The translations under genes and the position numbers were made by a program. From positions 16,139,153 through 16,203,152 of the forward strand of contig NW_024037051.1 of the NCBI RefSeq assembly GCF_015706575.1: 64,000 bases of DNA, in the 5' to 3' direction. Below the pieces are notes generated by a model that did not search any database, had not been told where the DNA came from, and saw only the letters and a list, made by a program, of their open reading frames with translations. This DNA is from Patiria miniata. Taxonomy: Eukaryota; Echinodermata; Asteroidea; Valvatida; Asterinidae. The first letter of the stretch is position 1, and each line of letters starts with the position of its first letter. Shown one piece after another: positions 13,401 to 23,279 of the stretch.

Positions 13401-14409
13401 AGAGGCGGTGTTGCATGGCGCTGACAGGCCTTGCTATGGCATGTACTGCACAAAACGCAACTAGCGGGTGTGAGTGACTACGTCTTGCATTTTCTCGACA
13501 AGTCTTGGGTCTAAAGACTTGCTTGTTTTTGCAGGTTGTAGAGCTAATCAGCAGCTTCCGAACAACGTAGAGTTTGTCTAGAATTTCCTATGTTAAGGTA
13601 GTTTTTGATCGAGACATAGAGAGGCGGTGTTGCATGGCGCTGACAGGCCTTGCTATGGCATGTACTGCACAAAACGCAACTAGCGGGTGTGAGTGACTAC
13701 GTCTTGCATTTTCTCCACAAGTCTTGGGTCTAAAGACTTGCTTGTTTTTGCAGGTTGTAGAGCTAATCAGCAGCTTCCGAACAACGTAGAGTTTGTCTAG
13801 AATTCCTATGTTAAGGTAGTTTTTGATCGAGACATAGAGAGGCGGTGTTGCATGGCGCTGACAGGCCTTGCTATGGCATGTACTGCACAAAACGCAACTA
13901 GCGGGTGTGAGTGACTACGTCTTGCATTTTCTCCACAAGTCTTGGGTCTAAAGACTTGCTTGTTTTTGCAGGTTGTAGAGCTAATCAGCAGCTTCCGAAC
14001 AACGTAGAGTTTGTCTAGAATTTCCTATGTTAAGGTAGTTTTTGATCGAGACATAGAGAGGCGGTGTTGCATGGCGCTGACAAGCCTTGCTATGGCATGT
14101 ACTGCACAAAACGCAACTAGCGGGTGTGAGTGACTACGTCTTGCATTTTCTCCACAATTCTTGGTCTAAAGACTTGCTTGTTTTTGCAGGTTGTAGAGCT
14201 AATCAGCAGCTTCCGAACAACGTAGAGTTTGTCTAGAATTTCCTATGTTAAGGTAGTTTTTTGATCGAGACATAGAGAGGCGGTGTTGCATGGCGCTGAC
14301 AGGCCTTGCTATGGCATGTACTGCACAAAACGCAACTAGCGGGTGTGAGTGACTACGTCTTGCATTTTCTCAACAAGTCTTGGGTCTAAAGACTTGCTTG
14401 TTTTTGCAG

Positions 14410-14441
14410 GTTGTAGAGCTAATCAGCAGCTTCCGAACAAC
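14410..14441. repeat. Nested imperfect dyad in most monomers (unit 5-36)
   Basis: GTTGT (unit 5-9) pairs with ACAAC (32-36). Inside it AGCT (12-15) pairs with AGCT (23-26) around AATCAGC. The two stems are separated by an asymmetric internal loop of 2 and 5 bases. A competing GCT-AATC-AGC stem overlaps. This is weaker than the dyad at unit 188-210 and may be chance, but it is kept throughout the homogeneous core. Confidence 0.5.
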
Positions 14442-14517
14442 GTAGAGTTTGTCTAGAATTTCCTATGTTAAGGTAGTTTTTGATCGAGACATAGAGAGGC
14501 GGTGTTGCATGGCGCTG

Positions 14518-14524
14518 ACAGGCC
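14518..14524. repeat. Second variable monomer site (unit 113-119)
   Basis: The consensus is ACAGGCC. Alternatives are ACAAGCC (same length), ACAGCC (one base shorter) and rarely ACAAGGCC (one base longer, for example about 19,113). The alternatives remove the AGGCCT hexamer or its spacing. They are frequent left of 23.3 kb and right of 49.5 kb and absent, as far as I can see, between. ACAGCC also shifts the forward frame, which is what opens the longest forward frames near 9.9 and 12.3 kb. Confidence 0.85.
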
Positions 14525-14590
14525 TTGCTATGGCATGTACTGCACAAAACGCAACTAGCGGGTGTGAGTGACTACGTCTTGCATTTTCTC

Positions 14591-14591
14591 G
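14591..14591. repeat. Hypervariable monomer site (unit 186)
   Basis: This copy has G in the context CTC-N-ACAAG. Across the roughly 212 copies of 14.4-60.8 kb I count by eye about 130 A, 30 G, 28 deletions and 21 C, plus one larger loss (CTCCAAG at 22,247). No T form was seen. Almost every other base of the monomer is constant over the same stretch. G creates TCGA and a CpG; A destroys both. On the minus strand A creates a TGA, whereas G and C give sense codons in that frame. Confidence 0.9.
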
Positions 14592-14592
14592 A

Positions 14593-14615
14593 CAAGTCTT
14601 GGGTCTAAAGACTTG
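14593..14615. repeat. Hairpin dyad present in most monomers (unit 188-210)
   Basis: CAAGTCTT and AAGACTTG are exact reverse complements separated by the 7-nt loop GGGTCTA. This is an 8-bp stem that could extrude as a cruciform in DNA or fold as a hairpin in a transcript. Within it GTCT-AA-AGAC offers a shorter alternative stem. The stem starts two bases after the variable base at unit 186. The recurrent GGGTTTAAAG substitution falls in the loop and leaves the stem intact; CAATTCTT variants at the left edge break it. There is no U-run directly after it of the bacterial terminator type, and a bacterial role is not suggested. Confidence 0.75.
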
Positions 14616-17600
14616 CTTGTTTTTGCAGGTTGTAGAGCTAATCAGCAGCTTCCGAACAACGTAGAGTTTGTCTAGAATTTCCTATGTTAAGGTAGTTTTT
14701 GATCGAGACATAGAGAGGCGGTGTTGCATGGCGCTGACAGGCCTTGCTATGGCATGTACTGCACAAAACGCAACTAGCGGGTGTGAGTGACTACGTCTTG
14801 CATTTTCTCAACAAGTCTTGGGTCTAAAGACTTGCTTGTTTTTGCAGGTTGTAGAGCTAATCAGCAGCTTCCGAACAACGTAGAGTTTGTCTAGAATTTC
14901 CTATGTTAAGGTAGTTTTTGATCGAGACATAGAGAGGCGGTGTTGCATGGCGCTGACAAGCCTTGCTATGGCATGTACTGCACAAAACGCAACTAGCGGG
15001 TGTGAGTGACTACGTCTTGCATTTTCTCAACAAGTCTTGGGTCTAAAGACTTGCTTGTTTTTGCAGGTTGTAGAGCTAATCAGCAGCTTCCGAACAACGT
15101 AGAGTTTGTCTAGAATTTCCTATGTTAAGGTAGTTTTTGATCGAGACATAGAGAGGCGGTGTTGCATGGCGCTGACAGGCCTTGCTATGGCATGTACTGC
15201 ACAAAACGCAACTAGCGGGTGTGAGTGACTACGTCTTGCATTTTCTCGACAAGTCTTGGGTCTAAAGACTTGCTTGTTTTTGCAGGTTGTAGAGCTAATC
15301 AGCAGCTTCCGAACAACGTAGAGTTTGTCTAGAATTTCCTATGTTAAGGTAGTTTTTGATCGAGACATAGAGAGGCGGTGTTGCATGGCGCTGACAGGCC
15401 TTGCTATGGCATGTACTGCACAAAACGCAACTAGCGGGTGTGAGTGACTACGTCTTGCATTTTCTCAACAAGTCTTGGGTCTAAAGACTTGCTTGTTTTT
15501 GCAGGTTGTAGAGCTAATCAGCAGCTTCCGAACAACGTAGAGTTTGTCTAGAATTTCCTATGTTAAGGTAGTTTTTGATCGAGACATAGAGAGGCGGTGT
15601 TGCATGGCGCTGACAGCCTTGCTATGGCATGTACTGCACAAAACGCAACTAGCGGGTGTGAGTGACTACGTCTTGCATTTTCTCAACAAGTCTTGGGTCT
15701 AAAGACTTGCTTGTTTTTGCAGGTTGTAGAGCTAATCAGCAGCTTCCGAACAACGTAGAGTTTGTCTAGAATTTCCTATGTTAAGGTAGTTTTTGATCGA
15801 GACATAGAGAGGCGGTGTTGCATGGCGCTGACAGGCCTTGCTATGGCATGTACTGCACAAAACGCAACTAGCGGGTGTGAGTGACTACGTCTTGCATTTT
15901 CTCACAAGTCTTGGGTCTAAAGACTTGCTTGTTTTTGCAGGTTGTAGAGCTAATCAGCAGCTTCCGAACAACGTAGAGTTTGTCTAGAATTTCCTATGTT
16001 AAGGTAGTTTTTGATCGAGACATAGAGAGGCGGTGTTGCATGGCGCTGACAGGCCTTGCTATGGCATGTACTGCACAAAACGCAACTAGCGGGTGTGAGT
16101 GACTACGTCTTGCATTTTCTCAACAAGTCTTGGGTCTAAAGACTTGCTTGTTTTTGCAGGTTGTAGAGCTAATCAGCAGCTTCCGAACAACGTAGAGTTT
16201 GTCTAGAATTTCCTATGTTAAGGTAGTTTTTGATCGAGACATAGAGAGGCGGTGTTGCATGGCGCTGACAGGCCTTGCTATGGCATGTACTGCACAAAAC
16301 GCAACTAGCGGGTGTGAGTGACTACGTCTTGCATTTTCTCAACAAGTCTTGGGTCTAAAGACTTGCTTGTTTTTGCAGGTTGTAGAGCTAATCAGCAGCT
16401 TCCGAACAACGTAGAGTTTGTCTAGAATTTCCTATGTTAAGGTAGTTTTTGATCGAGACATAGAGAGGCGGTGTTGCATGGCGCTGACAGGCCTTGCTAT
16501 GGCATGTACTGCACAAAACGCAACTAGCGGGTGTGAGTGACTACGTCTTGCATTTTCTCAACAAGTCTTGGGTCTAAAGACTTGCTTGTTTTTGCAGGTT
16601 GTAGAGCTAATCAGCAGCTTCCGAACAACGTAGAGTTTGTCTAGAATTTCCTATGTTAAGGTAGTTTTTGATCGAGACATAGAGAGGCGGTGTTGCATGG
16701 CGCTGACAAGCCTTGCTATGGCATGTACTGCACAAAACGCAACTAGCGGGTGTGAGTGACTACGTCTTGCATTTTCTCAACAAGTCTTGGGTCTAAAGAC
16801 TTGCTTGTTTTTGCAGGTTGTAGAGCTAATCAGCAGCTTCCGAACAACGTAGAGTTTGTCTAGAATTTCCTATGTTAAGGTAGTTTTTGATCGAGACATA
16901 GAGAGGCGGTGTTGCATGGCGCTGACAGGCCTTGCTATGGCATGTACTGCACAAAACGCAACTAGCGGGTGTGAGTGACTACGTCTTGCATTTTCTCGAC
17001 AAGTCTTGGGTCTAAAGACTTGCTTGTTTTTGCAGGTTGTAGAGCTAATCAGCAGCTTCCGAACAACGTAGAGTTTGTCTAGAATTTCCTATGTTAAGGT
17101 AGTTTTTGATCGAGACATAGAGAGGCGGTGTTGCATGGCGCTGACAGGCCTTGCTATGGCATGTACTGCACAAAACGCAACTAGCGGGTGTGAGTGACTA
17201 CGTCTTGCATTTTCTCGACAAGTCTTGGGTCTAAAGACTTGCTTGTTTTTGCAGGTTGTAGAGCTAATCAGCAGCTTCCGAACAACGTAGAGTTTGTCTA
17301 GAATTTCCTATGTTAAGGTAGTTTTTGATCGAGACATAGAGAGGCGGTGTTGCATGGCGCTGACAGGCCTTGCTATGGCATGTACTGCACAAAACGCAAC
17401 TAGCGGGTGTGAGTGACTACGTCTTGCATTTTCTCGACAAGTCTTGGGTCTAAAGACTTGCTTGTTTTTGCAGGTTGTAGAGCTAATCAGCAGCTTCCGA
17501 ACAACGTAGAGTTTGTCTAGAATTTCCTATGTTAAGGTAGTTTTTGATCGAGACATAGAGAGGCGGTGTTGCATGGCGCTGACAGGCCTTGCTATGGCAT

Positions 17601-20600
17601 GTACTGCACAAAACGCAACTAGCGGGTGTGAGTGACTACGTCTTGCATTTTCTCAACAAGTCTTGGGTCTAAAGACTTGCTTGTTTTTGCAGGTTGTAGA
17701 GCTAATCAGCAGCTTCCGAACAACGTAGAGTTTGTCTAGAATTTCCTATGTTAAGGTAGTTTTTGATCGAGACATAGAGAGGCGGTGTTGCATGGCGCTG
17801 ACAGGCCTTGCTATGGCATGTACTGCACAAAACGCAACTAGCGGGTGTGAGTGACTACGTCTTGCATTTTCTCAACAAGTCTTGGGTCTAAAGACTTGCT
17901 TGTTTTTGCAGGTTGTAGAGCTAATCAGCAGCTTCCGAACAACGTAGAGTTTGTCTAGAATTTCCTATGTTAAGGTAGTTTTTGATCGAGACATAGAGAG
18001 GCGGTGTTGCATGGCGCTGACAGGCCTTGCTATGGCATGTACTGCACAAAACGCAACTAGCGGGTGTGAGTGACTACGTCTTGCATTTTCTCAACAAGTC
18101 TTGGGTCTAAAGACTTGCTTGTTTTTGCAGGTTGTAGAGCTAATCAGCAGCTTCCGAACAACGTAGAGTTTGTCTAGAATTTCCTATGTTAAGGTAGTTT
18201 TTGATCGAGACATAGAGAGGCGGTGTTGCATGGCGCTGACAGCCTTGCTATGGCATGTACTGCACAAAACGCAACTAGCGGGTGTGAGTGACTACGTCTT
18301 GCATTTTCTCAACAAGTCTTGGGTCTAAAGACTTGCTTGTTTTTGCAGGTTGTAGAGCTAATCAGCAGCTTCCGAACAACGTAGAGTTTGTCTAGAATTT
18401 CCTATGTTAAGGTAGTTTTTGATCGAGACATAGAGAGGCGGTGTTGCATGGCGCTGACAGGCCTTGCTATGGCATGTACTGCACAAAACGCAACTAGCGG
18501 GTGTGAGTGACTACGTCTTGCATTTTCTCACAAGTCTTGGGTCTAAAGACTTGCTTGTTTTTGCAGGTTGTAGAGCTAATCAGCAGCTTCCGAACAACGT
18601 AGAGTTTGTCTAGAATTTCCTATGTTAAGGTAGTTTTTGATCGAGACATAGAGAGGCGGTGTTGCATGGCGCTGACAGGCCTTGCTATGGCATGTACTGC
18701 ACAAAACGCAACTAGCGGGTGTGAGTGACTACGTCTTGCATTTTCTCAACAAGTCTTGGGTCTAAAGACTTGCTTGTTTTTGCAGGTTGTAGAGCTAATC
18801 AGCAGCTTCCGAACAACGTAGAGTTTGTCTAGAATTTCCTATGTTAAGGTAGTTTTTGATCGAGACATAGAGAGGCGGTGTTGCATGGCGCTGACAGGCC
18901 TTGCTATGGCATGTACTGCACAAAACGCAACTAGCGGGTGTGAGTGACTACGTCTTGCATTTTCTCACAAGTCTTGGGTCTAAAGACTTGCTTGTTTTTG
19001 CAGGTTGTAGAGCTAATCAGCAGCTTCCGAACAACGTAGAGTTTGTCTAGAATTTCCTATGTTAAGGTAGTTTTTGATCGAGACATAGAGAGGCGGTGTT
19101 GCATGGCGCTGACAAGGCCTTGCTATGGCATGTACTGCACAAAACGCAACTAGCGGGTGTGAGTGACTACGTCTTGCATTTTCTCAACAAGTCTTGGGTC
19201 TAAAGACTTGCTTGTTTTTGCAGGTTGTAGAGCTAATCAGCAGCTTCCGAACAACGTAGAGTTTGTCTAGAATTTCCTATGTTAAGGTAGTTTTTGATCG
19301 AGACATAGAGAGGCGGTGTTGCATGGCGCTGACAGCCTTGCTATGGCATGTACTGCACAAAACGCAACTAGCGGGTGTGAGTGACTACGTCTTGCATTTT
19401 CTCGACAAGTCTTGGGTCTAAAGACTTGCTTGTTTTTGCAGGTTGTAGAGCTAATCAGCAGCTTCCGAACAACGTAGAGTTTGTCTAGAATTTCCTATGT
19501 TAAGGTAGTTTTTGATCGAGACATAGAGAGGCGGTGTTGCATGGCGCTGACAAGCCTTGCTATGGCATGTACTGCACAAAACGCAACTAGCGGGTGTGAG
19601 TGACTACGTCTTGCATTTTCTCACAAGTCTTGGGTCTAAAGACTTGCTTGTTTTTGCAGGTTGTAGAGCTAATCAGCAGCTTCCGAACAACGTAGAGTTT
19701 GTCTAGAATTTCCTATGTTAAGGTAGTTTTTGATCGAGACATAGAGAGGCGGTGTTGCATGGCGCTGACAAGCCTTGCTATGGCATGTACTGCACAAAAC
19801 GCAACTAGCGGGTGTGAGTGACTACGTCTTGCATTTTCTCAACAAGTCTTGGGTCTAAAGACTTGCTTGTTTTTGCAGGTTGTAGAGCTAATCAGCAGCT
19901 TCCGAACAACGTAGAGTTTGTCTAGAATTTCCTATGTTAAGGTAGTTTTTGATCGAGACATAGAGAGGCGGTGTTGCATGGCGCTGACAGGCCTTGCTAT
20001 GGCATGTACTGCACAAAACGCAACTAGCGGGTGTGAGTGACTACGTCTTGCATTTTCTCGACAAGTCTTGGGTCTAAAGACTTGCTTGTTTTTGCAGGTT
20101 GTAGAGCTAATCAGCAGCTTCCGAACAACGTAGAGTTTGTCTAGAATTTCCTATGTTAAGGTAGTTTTTGATCGAGACATAGAGAGGCGGTGTTGCATGG
20201 CGCTGACAGGCCTTGCTATGGCATGTACTGCACAAAACGCAACTAGCGGGTGTGAGTGACTACGTCTTGCATTTTCTCAACAAGTCTTGGGTCTAAAGAC
20301 TTGCTTGTTTTTGCAGGTTGTAGAGCTAATCAGCAGCTTCCGAACAACGTAGAGTTTGTCTAGAATTTCCTATGTTAAGGTAGTTTTTGATCGAGACATA
20401 GAGAGGCGGTGTTGCATGGCGCTGACAGGCCTTGCTATGGCATGTACTGCACAAAACGCAACTAGCGGGTGTGAGTGACTACGTCTTGCATTTTCTCAAC
20501 AAGTCTTGGGTCTAAAGACTTGCTTGTTTTTGCAGGTTGTAGAGCTAATCAGCAGCTTCCGAACAACGTAGAGTTTGTCTAGAATTTCCTATGTTAAGGT

Positions 20601-23279
20601 AGTTTTTGATCGAGACATAGAGAGGCGGTGTTGCATGGCGCTGACAGGCCTTGCTATGGCATGTACTGCACAAAACGCAACTAGCGGGTGTGAGTGACTA
20701 CGTCTTGCATTTTCTCAACAAGTCTTGGGTCTAAAGACTTGCTTGTTTTTGCAGGTTGTAGAGCTAATCAGCAGCTTCCGAACAACGTAGAGTTTGTCTA
20801 GAATTTCCTATGTTAAGGTAGTTTTTGATCGAGACATAGAGAGGCGGTGTTGCATGGCGCTGACAGGCCTTGCTATGGCATGTACTGCACAAAACGCAAC
20901 TAGCGGGTGTGAGTGACTACGTCTTGCATTTTCTCGACAAGTCTTGGGTCTAAAGACTTGCTTGTTTTTGCAGGTTGTAGAGCTAATCAGCAGCTTCCGA
21001 ACAACGTAGAGTTTGTCTAGAATTTCCTATGTTAAGGTAGTTTTTGATCGAGACATAGAGAGGCGGTGTTGCATGGCGCTGACAGGCCTTGCTATGGCAT
21101 GTACTGCACAAAACGCAACTAGCGGGTGTGAGTGACTACGTCTTGCATTTTCTCGACAAGTCTTGGGTCTAAAGACTTGCTTGTTTTTGCAGGTTGTAGA
21201 GCTAATCAGCAGCTTCCGAACAACGTAGAGTTTGTCTAGAATTTCCTATGTTAAGGTAGTTTTTGATCGAGACATAGAGAGGCGGTGTTGCATGGCGCTG
21301 ACAGGCCTTGCTATGGCATGTACTGCACAAAACGCAACTAGCGGGTGTGAGTGACTACGTCTTGCATTTTCTCGACAAGTCTTGGGTCTAAAGACTTGCT
21401 TGTTTTTGCAGGTTGTAGAGCTAATCAGCAGCTTCCGAACAACGTAGAGTTTGTCTAGAATTTCCTATGTTAAGGTAGTTTTTGATCGAGACATAGAGAG
21501 GCGGTGTTGCATGGCGCTGACAGGCCTTGCTATGGCATGTACTGCACAAAACGCAACTAGCGGGTGTGAGTGACTACGTCTTGCATTTTCTCAACAAGTC
21601 TTGGGTCTAAAGACTTGCTTGTTTTTGCAGGTTGTAGAGCTAATCAGCAGCTTCCGAACAACGTAGAGTTTGTCTAGAATTTCCTATGTTAAGGTAGTTT
21701 TTGATCGAGACATAGAGAGGCGGTGTTGCATGGCGCTGACAGGCCTTGCTATGGCATGTACTGCACAAAACGCAACTAGCGGGTGTGAGTGACTACGTCT
21801 TGCATTTTCTCAACAAGTCTTGGGTCTAAAGACTTGCTTGTTTTTGCAGGTTGTAGAGCTAATCAGCAGCTTCCGAACAACGTAGAGTTTGTCTAGAATT
21901 TCCTATGTTAAGGTAGTTTTTGATCGAGACATAGAGAGGCGGTGTTGCATGGCGCTGACAGGCCTTGCTATGGCATGTACTGCACAAAACGCAACTAGCG
22001 GGTGTGAGTGACTACGTCTTGCATTTTCTCGACAAGTCTTGGGTCTAAAGACTTGCTTGTTTTTGCAGGTTGTAGAGCTAATCAGCAGCTTCCGAACAAC
22101 GTAGAGTTTGTCTAGAATTTCCTATGTTAAGGTAGTTTTTGATCGAGACATAGAGAGGCGGTGTTGCATGGCGCTGACAGGCCTTGCTATGGCATGTACT
22201 GCACAAAACGCAACTAGCGGGTGTGAGTGACTACGTCTTGCATTTTCTCCAAGTCTTGGGTCTAAAGACTTGCTTGTTTTTGCAGGTTGTAGAGCTAATC
22301 AGCAGCTTCCGAACAACGTAGAGTTTGTCTAGAATTTCCTATGTTAAGGTAGTTTTTGATCGAGACATAGAGAGGCGGTGTTGCATGGCGCTGACAGGCC
22401 TTGCTATGGCATGTACTGCACAAAACGCAACTAGCGGGTGTGAGTGACTACGTCTTGCATTTTCTCGACAAGTCTTGGGTCTAAAGACTTGCTTGTTTTT
22501 GCAGGTTGTAGAGCTAATCAGCAGCTTCCGAACAACGTAGAGTTTGTCTAGAATTTCCTATGTTAAGGTAGTTTTTGATCGAGACATAGAGAGGCGGTGT
22601 TGCATGGCGCTGACAGGCCTTGCTATGGCATGTACTGCACAAAACGCAACTAGCGGGTGTGAGTGACTACGTCTTGCATTTTCTCGACAAGTCTTGGGTC
22701 TAAAGACTTGCTTGTTTTTGCAGGTTGTAGAGCTAATCAGCAGCTTCCGAACAACGTAGAGTTTGTCTAGAATTTCCTATGTTAAGGTAGTTTTTGATCG
22801 AGACATAGAGAGGCGGTGTTGCATGGCGCTGACAGGCCTTGCTATGGCATGTACTGCACAAAACGCAACTAGCGGGTGTGAGTGACTACGTCTTGCATTT
22901 TCTCACAAGTCTTGGGTCTAAAGACTTGCTTGTTTTTGCAGGTTGTAGAGCTAATCAGCAGCTTCCGAACAACGTAGAGTTTGTCTAGAATTTCCTATGT
23001 TAAGGTAGTTTTTGATCGAGACATAGAGAGGCGGTGTTGCATGGCGCTGACAGGCCTTGCTATGGCATGTACTGCACAAAACGCAACTAGCGGGTGTGAG
23101 TGACTACGTCTTGCATTTTCTCAACAAGTCTTGGGTCTAAAGACTTGCTTGTTTTTGCAGGTTGTAGAGCTAATCAGCAGCTTCCGAACAACGTAGAGTT
23201 TGTCTAGAATTTCCTATGTTAAGGTAGTTTTTGATCGAGACATAGAGAGGCGGTGTTGCATGGCGCTGACAGCCTTGCT

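Larger units (their letters stand above)
1..14400. repeat. Left array segment with many small indels
   Basis: About 66 monomers averaging 218 bp. Most differences from the consensus are one-base losses or gains in short homopolymers: GGG to GG in AGCGGG, TTTTT to TTTT or TTTTTT, AAAA to AAA, GGCC to GCC. Their density is highest in the first 2-3 kb, several per monomer, and falls to fewer than one per monomer by 12-14 kb. Some substitutions recur, such as G to T giving CAATTCTTGG (2,814; 10,013; 14,158) and GGTTGTGAG (384; 8,449). The indel spectrum and smooth gradient look more like falling consensus accuracy towards a contig end than ageing of the DNA, but real variation is mixed in. Open reading frames of 60-100 codons in this part are by-products of these indels. 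Confidence 0.85.
14576..14615. repeat. Cluster of GTCTT motifs (unit 171-210)
   Basis: GTCTTG occurs at unit 171-176 and again at 191-196, exactly 20 bp apart. The complement AAGAC follows at 203-207, and a related GACTTG at 205-210. Two direct copies at about two helical turns plus an inverted copy within 40 bp is denser than elsewhere in the monomer. It could be a protein-binding module or a relic of short internal duplication. No known factor is assigned. Confidence 0.5.
14406..14624 (+). repeat. Representative 219-bp monomer (unit 1-219)
   Basis: This copy is used as the coordinate reference. Landmarks in order: GTTGT/ACAAC and AGCT/AGCT nested dyad (unit 5-36); an XbaI-type TCTAGA (47-52); T5 run (72-76); GATCGA (77-82), holding a constant TCGA; HaeII-type GGCGCT (106-111); StuI-type AGGCCT (115-120), lost in variant copies; ATGGC twice (104-108 and 124-128); A4 run (141-144); GTCTTG (171-176 and 191-196); variable base (186, G in this copy); hairpin dyad (188-210); T5 run (215-219). 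All three forward frames contain stops (for example TAG at 9, 38 and 49). The minus strand is also closed, one frame by only one or two stops. The length is 73 x 3, so frames are kept between copies. The phase chosen for position 1 is arbitrary. Confidence 0.95.

Noticed and set aside
14410..14445. tRNA-like or SINE relic: GATTAGCTC on the minus strand resembles a tRNA 5' region
   Set aside because: No B-box (GGTTCGANTCC) follows, there is no cloverleaf pairing, and the A-box match is poor.
14545..14561. Possible CENP-B box at unit 140-156 (AACG....T..CGGG)
   Set aside because: The 17-bp spacing fits, but only 6 of the 9 essential positions match. A 6-of-9 match is expected several times by chance in a 219-bp unit read on both strands.
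14406..14624. Monomer as an old dimer of a half-size unit
   Set aside because: Only short internal direct repeats are visible (ATGGC twice, GTCTTG twice). The two halves of the 219-bp unit do not align.
14593..14628. Rho-independent terminator (hairpin at unit 188-210 followed by a T-rich stretch)
   Set aside because: The stem is AT-rich, the T5 run lies several bases beyond it, and no gene or bacterial context exists.
16338..21809. 18-monomer higher-order repeat suggested by G-G-G runs at 16,995-17,433 and 20,933-21,371
   Set aside because: The matching pattern of the variable base extends only about eight monomers and breaks on both sides. With A as the majority state this is weak and probably coincidental.
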